From assembly GCF_000385565.1 (NCBI RefSeq), contig NC_021169.1, positions 1,532,571-1,596,570 of the forward strand: DNA of 64,000 nucleotides, in the 5' to 3' direction. Below the pieces are notes generated by a model that made no database searches, was not told where the DNA came from, and was given only the letters and a program-made list of their open reading frames with translations. The position numbers and the translations under genes are program-made. The stretch is from Archaeoglobus sulfaticallidus PM70-1 (GTDB taxonomy: Archaea; Halobacteriota; Archaeoglobi; Archaeoglobales; Archaeoglobaceae). Below, piece after piece: positions 49,155 to 58,125 of the stretch (its first letter is position 1; every line of letters begins with the position of its first letter).

Positions 49155-50759
49155 TCACTCCACACACCTGAACTTCAGAACGAAAGTGGTCCCCTTAGGT
49201 TTGTTATCCTCAACTGCAACGCTTCCACCATATCTCTCCATAAGTTTTTTGACAATATACATACCGAGTCCAGTACCAGCCTTCTCGCCATACTTGAACC
49301 CTTCTTCGAAGATCATGTTTTTTATTTCATCCGGGATTCCAGTACCATAATCGGCAACTCTAACCTCACAGAAACCGTTCAGTTTCCTGCAAGTGATATC
49401 CACTCTGTCAGTTTTTCCATGCTGTATCGCATTCCTTATCAGATTATCGAAGACCGAGTAAATTGCGGGATCCGCAATTACCTTACATGTACAGTTTACA
49501 TTAACCTCAATATCGTATCCAGATGCGATGCTTTCGATGACATCCTTCAGGTCATATACCTGTAACTTATCAATGTTTACGCTCTGCTCCATGTCTCTCA
49601 TTTCATCTATAAGATTCAATGATCTGTCTATCGCCCTGAAACCGATCTCTCTTCTATCATCTTCAATCAGTTCAAACAAACCTCTCAGTACTGTTAAGTT
49701 GTTAAGCATATCATGCCTGAGGATTTTGTTTGATGTTGCCAGAATGTCTCTGGCGTTCTCGATGCTCTTCTGATAGTTCTCTACACTCTCAAGAACGAGA
49801 TTTATGTTCCTTGCAAGCTCTGCGATCCCATCTTCTCCGTCAACTGTTACCCTCCCTGATATATCTCCCTTCTTTGCAAGCTCATCAAGTTCTCTGTTCA
49901 GGCGTATTATCCTCTCGTTAATGGATATGTGATATATCGCCGATCCGATCCCAAGAAAGGCAATTCCAATAAAGAATACTGCGCTAAAATACTCGTGAAA
50001 CTCCGCTTTTCTCTCTTCAAGATTTGATTTCTTCTCAAAAACCAAAAAGAAGAGGTTTTTTCCTGTAACATCCTTGATTGGCCTGTATGTTATGAGCTTT
50101 CCATCCTGAATGGATATAGTCTGATTATGATCGGATCTGTCAATGTAAATATTAATACCGATGGGCATTCCCAAAGCTCTAAAGAAGGAATCATTAACGA
50201 ATCTACCCATCACAAGCCACCCTCTTGGATCTCCACTCCCATCACTTTTGATAATTCGTTTTGATGAAAACATGAGTACTTCCCCATCAATTTTGAGGAA
50301 GCCACTACTCTCATTGGCCAAATAATCGAGATACGGGCTCAGTTCTGGAACCGGGATCACCCTATTTTTCTCAAAGTCAAAAGCTTTTGCATAGACTATA
50401 CTTTTATTGCGATTTATAAAAACAATTAAATTGAGTTTTTGTTCGATAAATGTCTCATTTACGAGATTGGATTCTATATAATCTTTGCTTTTATTTTCAA
50501 TAAAATAGTATGTATCATCCCAGTAAGCCCAATCAGTGTTAAGCCTTTCAAGATACCCTATTTGAGAGTCCAAGAAGTTCATTACTAACTCGACATCCTT
50601 ATGGAACTCATTAACCTCAAATCTCTCGTATTCGTTTATTACATAACTGTGAAAAGCATACATGCTGGATAATATTATCGTAAGAAAGATTAATCCAAAA
50701 ATCCAGGTTTTTATCCTTATTGTTTTGGTCTTTGCCAATACCTGTTTAATCATTTTCAT
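49155..50759 (-). CDS. Orphan sensor histidine kinase with extracytoplasmic CHASE4 domain
   Basis: A 534-residue membrane kinase. The first transmembrane helix (TWIFGLIFLTIILSSMYAF) is followed by an extracytoplasmic CHASE4 domain with its LNTDWAYWDDTYYFIEN signature, a second helix (AVFFIGIAFLGIGSAIYHI), a HAMP-like linker, an H-box ILRHDMLNNL with the phospho-acceptor His at residue 349, and HATPase_c motifs DNLIRNAIQHGK, DYGTGIP and GTGLGMYIV. The kinase core is strikingly similar to the PAS kinase at 610-2190. No response regulator is encoded nearby. The ligand of CHASE4 is unknown. GAAAATG start region with no clear ribosome site. Confidence 0.94.
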   Translation of the reverse strand: MKMIKQVLAKTKTIRIKTWIFGLIFLTIILSSMYAFHSYVINEYERFEVNEFHKDVELVMNFLDSQIGYLERLNTDWAYWDDTYYFIENKSKDYIESNLVNETFIEQKLNLIVFINRNKSIVYAKAFDFEKNRVIPVPELSPYLDYLANESSGFLKIDGEVLMFSSKRIIKSDGSGDPRGWLVMGRFVNDSFFRALGMPIGINIYIDRSDHNQTISIQDGKLITYRPIKDVTGKNLFFLVFEKKSNLEERKAEFHEYFSAVFFIGIAFLGIGSAIYHISINERIIRLNRELDELAKKGDISGRVTVDGEDGIAELARNINLVLESVENYQKSIENARDILATSNKILRHDMLNNLTVLRGLFELIEDDRREIGFRAIDRSLNLIDEMRDMEQSVNIDKLQVYDLKDVIESIASGYDIEVNVNCTCKVIADPAIYSVFDNLIRNAIQHGKTDRVDITCRKLNGFCEVRVADYGTGIPDEIKNMIFEEGFKYGEKAGTGLGMYIVKKLMERYGGSVAVEDNKPKGTTFVLKFRCVE

Positions 50760-50912
50760 TTTAACATTCTGACATTACATTCATCTTAAAAACTTTATCA
50801 TTATCATCAGGTGCATAGAAGTCTTGCAGTTCAAATATCAAATTTTTGAAATCATGAAGAGATGGTATCACACAGATCTTTAGCCAGAATCACAAAAGCA
50901 ATAGAAATAAAT

Positions 50913-52172
50913 TCAAAAAAGAAGCTCAGGAATCTTCTGCTTTCCAACTATGTCTGCAATATCCTCTCTTTCCCTTATGATGTAGAATTCACCATCCTTG
51001 GCGAGCACTTCCGCACATCTCGGTCTACCGTTGTACTGACTGCTCATGACAAACCCATAAGCCCCTGCGTCATACACGGCAATCAGATCTCCCTTCTCAA
51101 CTACCGGCAGCTTTCTATCCTCTGCGAGAATGTCGCCGCTCTCACATATCGGCCCGGCTATCGTGTAGACCTCCTCGTTCTTTCTATTGAGTTTGTTGGC
51201 AACGCTAACCCTGTGATACGCGTTATACATCGCTGGTCGAATGAGCGTGTTGAATCCAGCATCCACAGCCACGAAGTTTTTGTAGGCTCTTTTTACCGAA
51301 TTAACCCTCGTTATCAGAACCGTTGTGTCGCCAACAATGCTTCTTCCCGGTTCAAGCCACAATTCCAGTTCTGGATTGATCTCATCCCTCCTCTTTTCAA
51401 AGACAGACAGTATCTCTTTTGAGAAATCCTCTTTGCTGAGAGAGCCCGTCCCTTCATAATCTATCCCCAGTCCACCACCGATATCCATGAACTCAAGCTC
51501 AATCCCGATCTTCTGTATCTCGGCAGAGACATCAAAAAGCCTGTTGATTGCCTCAATGAACGGACTTGCCGAGAGAATCTGGCTTCCAATATGACAGTGT
51601 ATGCCTTTGGGTATCACATTTGGCAGTTCGTAGGCTATGCGGTAGGCTTCAACAGTCTGCTCCCAGGGTATTCCGAATTTCGATTTTTTAAGCCCCGTTG
51701 CTATCTTTGGATGGGTTTCAGGAGAGACATCGGGATTCACTCTGAATGCAATCTCAACCTCCTTGCCTTCCTTAATAGCCATGTCGGATATCGTGTAGAG
51801 CTCATCAAGGCTATCAACACTGAACTTAACCCCAGCCCTTATCCCGGCGAGGATCTCCTCATCAGATTTGCTGTTTCCGTTGAACAGAATACTCTCAGGC
51901 TTGAATCCAGCTAAAAGGGCGAGATACAGCTCCCCCATGCTGAAAACATCTGCTCCAAAACCCTCTTTCTGGATTATCTTGAGTATGGCCAGATTGTAAT
52001 TGGCTTTAACAGCATAGAGCAACCTCTGATTGGGAAAGGCGGACTTATACGCCCTGAGGTTCTCCATCAGCTTGCCGTAGGATGTAACATACACTGGCGT
52101 TCCGGTTTTCTGCACGATCTCATCTATTCTTACTCCATCAACTGTAAGCATGCCGTCATCTTCTCCAAACAT
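50913..52172 (-). CDS. lysA: Diaminopimelate decarboxylase LysA
   Basis: A 419-residue PLP-dependent fold-III decarboxylase that makes lysine from meso-diaminopimelate. The PLP lysine is in LLYAVKANYNLAIL, and further motifs are GFGADVFSMGELYLAL, HCHIGSQIL, MDIGGGLGIDYEG, EPGRSIVG, CESGDILAEDR and AGAYGFVMSSQYNGRPR. ATG 52172 with GAGGGATGTGT before it is chosen over the ATG six bases upstream that touches the ribosome site. It lies 26 bases after dapL on the same strand, so the two form a lysine pair. Confidence 0.97.
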   Translation of the reverse strand: MFGEDDGMLTVDGVRIDEIVQKTGTPVYVTSYGKLMENLRAYKSAFPNQRLLYAVKANYNLAILKIIQKEGFGADVFSMGELYLALLAGFKPESILFNGNSKSDEEILAGIRAGVKFSVDSLDELYTISDMAIKEGKEVEIAFRVNPDVSPETHPKIATGLKKSKFGIPWEQTVEAYRIAYELPNVIPKGIHCHIGSQILSASPFIEAINRLFDVSAEIQKIGIELEFMDIGGGLGIDYEGTGSLSKEDFSKEILSVFEKRRDEINPELELWLEPGRSIVGDTTVLITRVNSVKRAYKNFVAVDAGFNTLIRPAMYNAYHRVSVANKLNRKNEEVYTIAGPICESGDILAEDRKLPVVEKGDLIAVYDAGAYGFVMSSQYNGRPRCAEVLAKDGEFYIIREREDIADIVGKQKIPELLF

Positions 52173-52197
52173 ACACATCCCTCATGCTTTTCCAACA

Positions 52198-53367
52198 TCA
52201 GAATTCGAATCCTTCAAGCCTTTCAACGGCTTTTTCTATAACCGAAACATTTCTTGTGAGAGCGAACCTGACGAATCCCTCTCCCCCTTCCCCAAATCCT
52301 ATTCCGGGAGTGACGAGTATTCCAGCATCGTTCAGCAGCTTCTTGGCAAAATCCATGCTTCCGTAACCATCAGGCACTTTGCACCACACATAGAATGTAG
52401 CTTTCGGAACGAAAACCTTAAGTCCCGCTTTTTCCAGGCCATTCACAAGCTTATCTCTCCTCTCCCGGTATATCTCGTTATTTCTTTCAATTACATCATC
52501 ACTTCCGAGTAAAGCAGCTATGCCAGCTTCCTGCACGGCCTGAAAGACACCGCTATCGACATTCGTCTTAACCTTTAGCAGGCCCTGCAAGGCTGTTTCA
52601 TTCCCAACAGCAAACCCTATCCTCCATCCGGTCATGTTATAGGTTTTAGACAGAGAATTGAACTCAACGACAACATCAAATGCTGAATCGATTTCGAGAA
52701 AGCTCAAGGGGCGTTCCTCGAAGTATATGTCCGTGTATGCCGCATCATGGGCCAAAATTATGTTGTTGTCGTAGCAGAAATCGATAGCGCTTTTTATGAA
52801 TTCCTTATCACATACAGCACTCGTCGGATTGTTCGGGTAGTTCAGGAACATTATCTTCGCATTTCTAACAACATCTTCCGGAATCTTATCGAAATCCGGT
52901 GTGAAACCTCTCTCCTCCTCAAGTATCATATGATATGGCTTTCCATCCGCCAGAAGGGTCGCTCCGTGGTACACCGGATACCCGGGATCTGGAACTAAGG
53001 TATAATCTCCTCTGTTCACAAAAGCCAGCGGAAGGTGGGCTATGCCCTCTTTCGAGCCTATAAGGGACACAACTTCTTTCTCAGGATCGAGCTTTACACC
53101 TTTTCTGCGCATATAGTATTCGGCAACAGCCTCCCTGAAGCTCAGCATTCCCTCATAGGATGGATACTTCTGGTTCTCTTCTTTTCTCGCTGATTCGCAC
53201 AGAGCATTAACAATATGATCAGGAGTTGGCAAATCGGGATCCCCAACACCAAAGTCTATTACATCGACACCTTCCTTAATCTTTTCAGCCTTCATTCTGT
53301 CTATTTCGGCAAAAAGGTATGGTGGCATCGCGTTAAGCCTTTCAGAAAACTCAAACCTCTCAGCCAT
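52198..53367 (-). CDS. dapL: LL-diaminopimelate aminotransferase DapL
   Basis: A 389-residue fold-I PLP aminotransferase that converts tetrahydrodipicolinate directly to LL-diaminopimelate. Seen are DFGVGDPDLPTPDHIV, the SYEGMLSFREAVAEYY and LVPDPGYPVYHGATLLA stretches, LNYPNNPTSAV, AHDAAYTDIYFE and the PLP lysine in EFNSLSKTYNMTGWRIGF. Its position before lysA supports DapL over other class-I aminotransferases. With DapL present no DapE step is needed. A TTTTTTAATAG promoter lies upstream. Confidence 0.92.
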   Translation of the reverse strand: MAERFEFSERLNAMPPYLFAEIDRMKAEKIKEGVDVIDFGVGDPDLPTPDHIVNALCESARKEENQKYPSYEGMLSFREAVAEYYMRRKGVKLDPEKEVVSLIGSKEGIAHLPLAFVNRGDYTLVPDPGYPVYHGATLLADGKPYHMILEEERGFTPDFDKIPEDVVRNAKIMFLNYPNNPTSAVCDKEFIKSAIDFCYDNNIILAHDAAYTDIYFEERPLSFLEIDSAFDVVVEFNSLSKTYNMTGWRIGFAVGNETALQGLLKVKTNVDSGVFQAVQEAGIAALLGSDDVIERNNEIYRERRDKLVNGLEKAGLKVFVPKATFYVWCKVPDGYGSMDFAKKLLNDAGILVTPGIGFGEGGEGFVRFALTRNVSVIEKAVERLEGFEF

Positions 53368-53493
53368 ACATCATCGTATAACAACCTATTAAAAAATTTT
53401 TCTGACTCTAAATCCTATTGCCCTCTTTTACTCAGAAAATGAGAATAAATTTTAAAGAAAATTTAGCAATATTGGTTGAATACTAAAGAAATC

Positions 53494-54612
53494 TCATTCC
53501 CTATCGCTGAGAGGTACGTACCTCCTCTGTTGAGATCCGACATACTCTGCTCTTGGTCTTATCAGCCTGTTATTTTCGTACTGCTCGATGACATGAGCAC
53601 ACCATCCAGAAATCCTGCCGATGGCGAATATGTTCACAAAAAGATCATCAGGGATTCCGAGATTTGCATAAACGCTTGCCGAATAGAAGTCGACATTCGG
53701 TAGCAACCCTTTATATTTATACACAGCCTCCTCAATCGCTTCACTGATCTGATACCACTTTGGATTTTTCTCATCGGCCAGTTTCTTCGCCAGAATCTTG
53801 AGCTCTATCGTCCTCGGATCCATTACCTTCCTGTAAACCCTGTGACCGAAACCCATTATCCTCTCACCGTTTTCCAGCTTTTCTCGCACATAACTCTCAG
53901 CCCTCCATGGTACGGCAACCTCCCTCAGCATTTCCATGACCTTCTGACTCGCTCCCCCATGCAACGGGCCGAGGAGAGTTCCAGTGGCTGCAACTATGCA
54001 GGCATACATGTCAGCGAGCGTTGAGGCTGCTATCCTCGCAGCAAATGTTGATGCGTTGAGCTCATGCTCAGCATGAAGAATGAAGTCGAGATCCAGACTC
54101 TTCGCCATCGTTTCTGTTGGTTCCTCTCCATGAAGCATATACAGAAAGTTTTCGGCATGACTTAGGTCCTCTCTCGGATGTATCAGGTTCTGTCCGGTTC
54201 TGATTCTGTGGAAGTATGCAACTATTGTTGGAAACTTGGCTATCAGACTTATCGACTTCTCAATCGATCTCTCGTGGCTCTTGTACTGAATGTGTTTGTC
54301 CATCGATCCGAGATAAGATATAGCTGTTCTCAAAACAACCATTGGGTGTGTAAATGGGGGCAAATGCGTTAGCAATCCAATTATCTGTGGTGGAAGCTCT
54401 CGTTTCATCGCAAGCTCTTCTTTAAAGCTTTCAAATTCGCTTTTGCTCGGTAAATCTCCGAACAGAAGGAGAAAGGCTACTTCCTCATACGAGGAGTTCT
54501 TGGCAAGTTCATGAATATCATATCCTCTATACTCCAAAACACCTCTATCCTCTTCCACCGCGATCCTGCAGATCGATGTCTCGCATGCAACTACATCCTC
54601 CAGCCCACTCAT
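53494..54612 (-). CDS. gltA: Citrate synthase
   Basis: A 372-residue archaeal-type citrate synthase that condenses acetyl-CoA and oxaloacetate. The catalytic His-His-Asp triad can be placed: His in LHAEHELNASTF, His in GPLHGGASQKVM, and Asp in LLPNVDFYSASVYANLG. The GFGHRVYRKVMDPR substrate-binding stretch and the N-terminal TSICRIAVEEDRGVLEYRGYD are also typical. A 2-methylcitrate synthase is the close alternative, but the nearby lysine and purine genes do not point to one. GGAGGTAGATAG precedes the ATG, directly after the AMP phosphorylase stop. Confidence 0.92.
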   Translation of the reverse strand: MSGLEDVVACETSICRIAVEEDRGVLEYRGYDIHELAKNSSYEEVAFLLLFGDLPSKSEFESFKEELAMKRELPPQIIGLLTHLPPFTHPMVVLRTAISYLGSMDKHIQYKSHERSIEKSISLIAKFPTIVAYFHRIRTGQNLIHPREDLSHAENFLYMLHGEEPTETMAKSLDLDFILHAEHELNASTFAARIAASTLADMYACIVAATGTLLGPLHGGASQKVMEMLREVAVPWRAESYVREKLENGERIMGFGHRVYRKVMDPRTIELKILAKKLADEKNPKWYQISEAIEEAVYKYKGLLPNVDFYSASVYANLGIPDDLFVNIFAIGRISGWCAHVIEQYENNRLIRPRAEYVGSQQRRYVPLSDRE

Positions 54613-56136
54613 CTATCTACCTCCTATATACTTATATGATGGGTAAGCGTCAAGTATCATCCCCGTTATCTCTACTGGCTTTTCCTGCAGTGCAACATCT
54701 ATCGCATTATCCAGCTTCCATTCCTTCTCAGCATAGATGGTGATTATTGGATCACCAACCTTTACTACCTCTCCCCTCTTCTTATGGAGATACACTCCCG
54801 CTCCCTTGTCTTTGGGAGCTCCTGCTGTTCTGGCTATTTTTACGATGTTCTTGTTGTAAACCTCTTCAACAGCTCCCTCTTTAGTAGCCTTGAGCGTGTA
54901 AACCTTATCTCCAATGGGAACATCATCAGCCTTGGTAATCTCTCCACCCTGAGCAAGAATGATTTCTTTGAGCTTTTCGTATGCCTTTCCTGAGTTGAAT
55001 ATTTCCTTGGCATATTCATAGCCATTGCTGGTTTTACCGCTCATTTCGAGCAGTATTCCTGCCAGGCCGAGAGATTTTTCTATCAGGCTTGAAGAGCCCT
55101 TTCTTTCCTCGAGGGTCTTGAGGGCTTCTTTAGCTTCTAAGGCAGGGCCTATTGCTCTGCCTACTGGCTGTCCTCCATAGGATAGCGCACATCTGACATT
55201 CAACCCCAGCCTTCTGCCGAGTTCCACAAAATCGTTTGCCAGCTCCCTTCCTTTCTCAACCCCAGGAACCTTGCTCCCCTTCCCAACAGGGATGTCGATC
55301 ACAACATGTTTGGCCCCTACAGACCCCTTCTTGGCCATAACGCTCGCGAGAAGCTGCGGTTTCGGATCGATTGAGAGCGGATGCTCCACCCTGATGATTA
55401 TGTCGTCAGCAGGGGCTATCTCTGTTGCTCCCCCCCATGCGATAACCCTGCCAACCCTCTCGGTTATTTCCTTAATCTCATCAACAGTCAGATTAACATC
55501 TGCCAGCACCTCAAAGGTGTCTGCAGTTCCCGTTGCTGATGTTATCGCTCTTGATGCTGTTTTTGGGATCAGTAGGCCAGAGGAGGCAACGATCGGGACT
55601 ATCAGAAGAGTTATTTTGTTCCCCGGAACACCTCCGATGCTGTGCTTGTCAACAACTATCCCCCTTTCAAAGGTTATTGTCTCTCCAGTCTCTATCATCG
55701 CCCTGGTCATCCACTCGATCTCGTCGAAGTCCATGCTCCTCAGCATGTTCGATGCGACAAAGGCTGTTAGCTCCACTTCGTTCAGAGAACCATCAACAGT
55801 ATCTTTAATAATCGCATATATCTCATCCTTTGTCAGCTTGTGACCAAAAATCTTCTTTCTTATATAGTTAAAGGATTCTGGCTTGGGAACTGGAAAAATC
55901 TCAACAACAGCCTCCTCTTCTATCTCAAGTAACTCCATGAGATACTTCGTCAAACCGCACTCATTCTGTTCAACCAGCCCAGATATAACCTTAACTTCCG
56001 CAATAACTCTCTTTCTTCCACAGGAGACTCTTACTCTATCTCCACCCCTAACACCTATCTCTTTCGCATCATTTTCTGAAATCGCAATTATCCTGTCATT
56101 AACATAAAACGGGATCAGCTTAACCTTCAGTTTCAT
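54613..56136 (-). CDS. AMP phosphorylase, copy 1
   Basis: A 507-residue member of the archaeal AMP phosphorylase branch of the thymidine phosphorylase family, which phosphorolyses AMP to adenine and ribose-1,5-bisphosphate for the type III RuBisCO route. The N-terminal extension (about 85 residues, VKLIPFYVNDRIIAISEND) is the archaeal marker. The catalytic core has VDKHSIGGVPGNK, TGTADTFEVLADVNLT, GGATEIAPADDIIIRVEHP and KDKGAGVYLHKKRGE. ATG 56136 with GAGGTGTTCTGT before it is preferred to 56172. The gene shares four blocks of identical DNA with copy 2 immediately upstream. Confidence 0.93.
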   Translation of the reverse strand: MKLKVKLIPFYVNDRIIAISENDAKEIGVRGGDRVRVSCGRKRVIAEVKVISGLVEQNECGLTKYLMELLEIEEEAVVEIFPVPKPESFNYIRKKIFGHKLTKDEIYAIIKDTVDGSLNEVELTAFVASNMLRSMDFDEIEWMTRAMIETGETITFERGIVVDKHSIGGVPGNKITLLIVPIVASSGLLIPKTASRAITSATGTADTFEVLADVNLTVDEIKEITERVGRVIAWGGATEIAPADDIIIRVEHPLSIDPKPQLLASVMAKKGSVGAKHVVIDIPVGKGSKVPGVEKGRELANDFVELGRRLGLNVRCALSYGGQPVGRAIGPALEAKEALKTLEERKGSSSLIEKSLGLAGILLEMSGKTSNGYEYAKEIFNSGKAYEKLKEIILAQGGEITKADDVPIGDKVYTLKATKEGAVEEVYNKNIVKIARTAGAPKDKGAGVYLHKKRGEVVKVGDPIITIYAEKEWKLDNAIDVALQEKPVEITGMILDAYPSYKYIGGR

Positions 56137-56146
56137 ACAGAACACC

Positions 56147-57649
56147 TCATATATATGATGGATAGGTCTCAAATATCATGCCAGAAATCTCCACTGGCTT
56201 TTCCTGCAGTGCAACATCTATCGCATTATCCAGCTTCCATTCCTTCTCAGCATAGATGGTGATTATTGGATCACCAACCTTTACTACCTCTCCCCTCTTC
56301 TTATGGAGATACACTCCCGCTCCCTTGTCTTTGGGAGCTCCTGCTGTTCTGGCTATTTTTACGATCACATCGTTCCTTACATGCGTTACCGCTCCCTCTT
56401 TAGTAGCCTTGAGCGTGTAAACCTTATCTCCAATGGGAACATCATCAGCCTTGGTAATCTCTCCACCCTGAGCAAGAATGATTTCTTTGAGCTTTTCGTA
56501 TGCCTTTCCTGAGTTGAATATTTCCTTGGCATATTCATAGCCATTGCTGGTTTTACCGCTCATTTCGAGCAGTATTCCTGCCAGGCCGAGAGATTTTTCT
56601 ATCAGGCTTGAAGAGCCCTTTCTTTCCTCGAGGGTCTTGAGGGCTTCTTTAGCTTCTAAGGCAGGGCCTATTGCTCTGCCTACTGGCTGCCTGGCATTGG
56701 TTATAACGCTGGTGACATTGAGTCCAAACCTCCTGCCAAGCTCTGAGAATTTGTGTGCCAACTCCTTACCAACATCAAGCGATGTAACCTTCGCATACTC
56801 TCCAACAGGGATGTCAACAACAACATGCTTTGCACCAACAGCAGATTTCCTTGACATTATGCTCGTTATGAAGTGAGGTATGGGACTGATCTGGAGGTTG
56901 TACTGAATCTCTATGAGTCTGTCATCTGCTGGAGCCAAGTTGGCTGAAGCGCTCCAAGCAATAACCCCGCCAACCCTCTCGGTTATTTCCTTAATCTCAT
57001 CAACAGTCAGATTAACATCTGCCAGCACCTCAAAGGTGTCTGCAGTTCCCGTTGCTGATGTTATCGCTCTTGATGCTGTTTTTGGGATCAGTAGGCCAGA
57101 GGAGGCAACGATCGGGACTAAAAGCAATGCCGTTTTGTTCCCCGGAACACCTCCGATGCTGTGCTTGTCAACAACTATCCCCCTTTCAAAGGTTATTGTC
57201 TCTCCAGTCTCTATCATCGCCCTGGTCATCCACTCGATCTCGTCGAAGTCCATCCCATTAACGAAATTTGAAAGGATAAAGGCTGTTAGCTCGATATTGC
57301 TGAGAGAACCGGAAACGGTATCGTTAATTATCGATCTTATCTCGTCGAGGGATAGCTTATACCCCTCCATTTTTTTCCGTATATATATAACGGATTCTGG
57401 CTTCTTTACAGGATAGATCTCAATTTCATCTCCATCCACAACACCAATCAAATCTGCAAGCTCTTTCGGGATCAGTATCTCCCCGGAAGCTACCATGCCA
57501 GATGTAATGTTTACCTCTGCTACACAAACGCTCTTTCCTTTGCAAAGTCTGATTCTATCTCCTTCAATCAATCCAAGCTCATACGAGTCATCTTTATTCA
57601 TTATAACTGCTTTGCCTATGGAATAAGGGATTACCTTCACGAGAAGCAT
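56147..57649 (-). CDS. AMP phosphorylase paralogue, copy 2
   Basis: A 500-residue paralogue of copy 1, ending ten bases before its start. The fold, phosphate-binding KHSIGGVPGNK and C-terminal GAGVYLHKKRG are the same, but the N-terminal domain and two internal windows differ: for example GVIAWSASANLAPADDRLIEIQ where copy 1 has GRVIAWGGATEIAPADDIIIR, next to the nucleoside-binding region. A different nucleotide specificity is therefore possible. ATG 57649 lies 23 bases after a TTTAAA box. The ATGs further upstream at 57673 fall between the promoter and the expected start. Confidence 0.88.
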   Translation of the reverse strand: MLLVKVIPYSIGKAVIMNKDDSYELGLIEGDRIRLCKGKSVCVAEVNITSGMVASGEILIPKELADLIGVVDGDEIEIYPVKKPESVIYIRKKMEGYKLSLDEIRSIINDTVSGSLSNIELTAFILSNFVNGMDFDEIEWMTRAMIETGETITFERGIVVDKHSIGGVPGNKTALLLVPIVASSGLLIPKTASRAITSATGTADTFEVLADVNLTVDEIKEITERVGGVIAWSASANLAPADDRLIEIQYNLQISPIPHFITSIMSRKSAVGAKHVVVDIPVGEYAKVTSLDVGKELAHKFSELGRRFGLNVTSVITNARQPVGRAIGPALEAKEALKTLEERKGSSSLIEKSLGLAGILLEMSGKTSNGYEYAKEIFNSGKAYEKLKEIILAQGGEITKADDVPIGDKVYTLKATKEGAVTHVRNDVIVKIARTAGAPKDKGAGVYLHKKRGEVVKVGDPIITIYAEKEWKLDNAIDVALQEKPVEISGMIFETYPSYI

Positions 57650-57871
57650 GTATCCTATTAGCATAGCAGACATTTAAATCTTTTTGTAGCCTATGTTAAA
57701 ATACATAGGGTAAATATACATACAAGTTAAAAATTTTTCAATTTCTATCCGATAAAACTTCAGGATTTGTCTATTTAGAGCGATATTCTAAAAAATTTTT
57801 AAAAATATTAAACTTTTGAATAATTTCTATCAATCTTAACCTTTTTATACATTTTACCTCCAAGGAATACC

Positions 57872-58114
57872 ATGATTGCGGATGTTTACATAGAACTGAA
57901 GGAGGGGGTCGCCGATCCCGAAGGTGAGTCAACAAAGAAGGCTTTAAAACTGCTTGGATTTGATAATGTAAAAAATGTGTCAACGAGAAAGGTTTTCAGA
58001 ATTGAGATTGATGCAAAGAGTAGAGAGGAGGCTGAAAAAGAGATCAAACAAATGTGTGAGAAACTTCTCGCAAACCCAGTAATCCAGAGATATTCAATAA
58101 ACTGGATATCCTGA
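57872..58114 (+). CDS. purS: Phosphoribosylformylglycinamidine synthase subunit PurS
   Basis: An 80-residue PurS, the small scaffold that bridges PurL and PurQ and channels ammonia. It shows [26 protein letters not shown] and [16 protein letters not shown], with the expected length for PurS. TTTTTATACATTTT lies about 25-30 bases before the ATG. The stop overlaps the possible start region of purL, so the purS-purL-purQ genes form an operon. Confidence 0.96.
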   Translation: MIADVYIELKEGVADPEGESTKKALKLLGFDNVKNVSTRKVFRIEIDAKSREEAEKEIKQMCEKLLANPVIQRYSINWIS

Positions 58115-58125
58115 TGGTGGAGATT

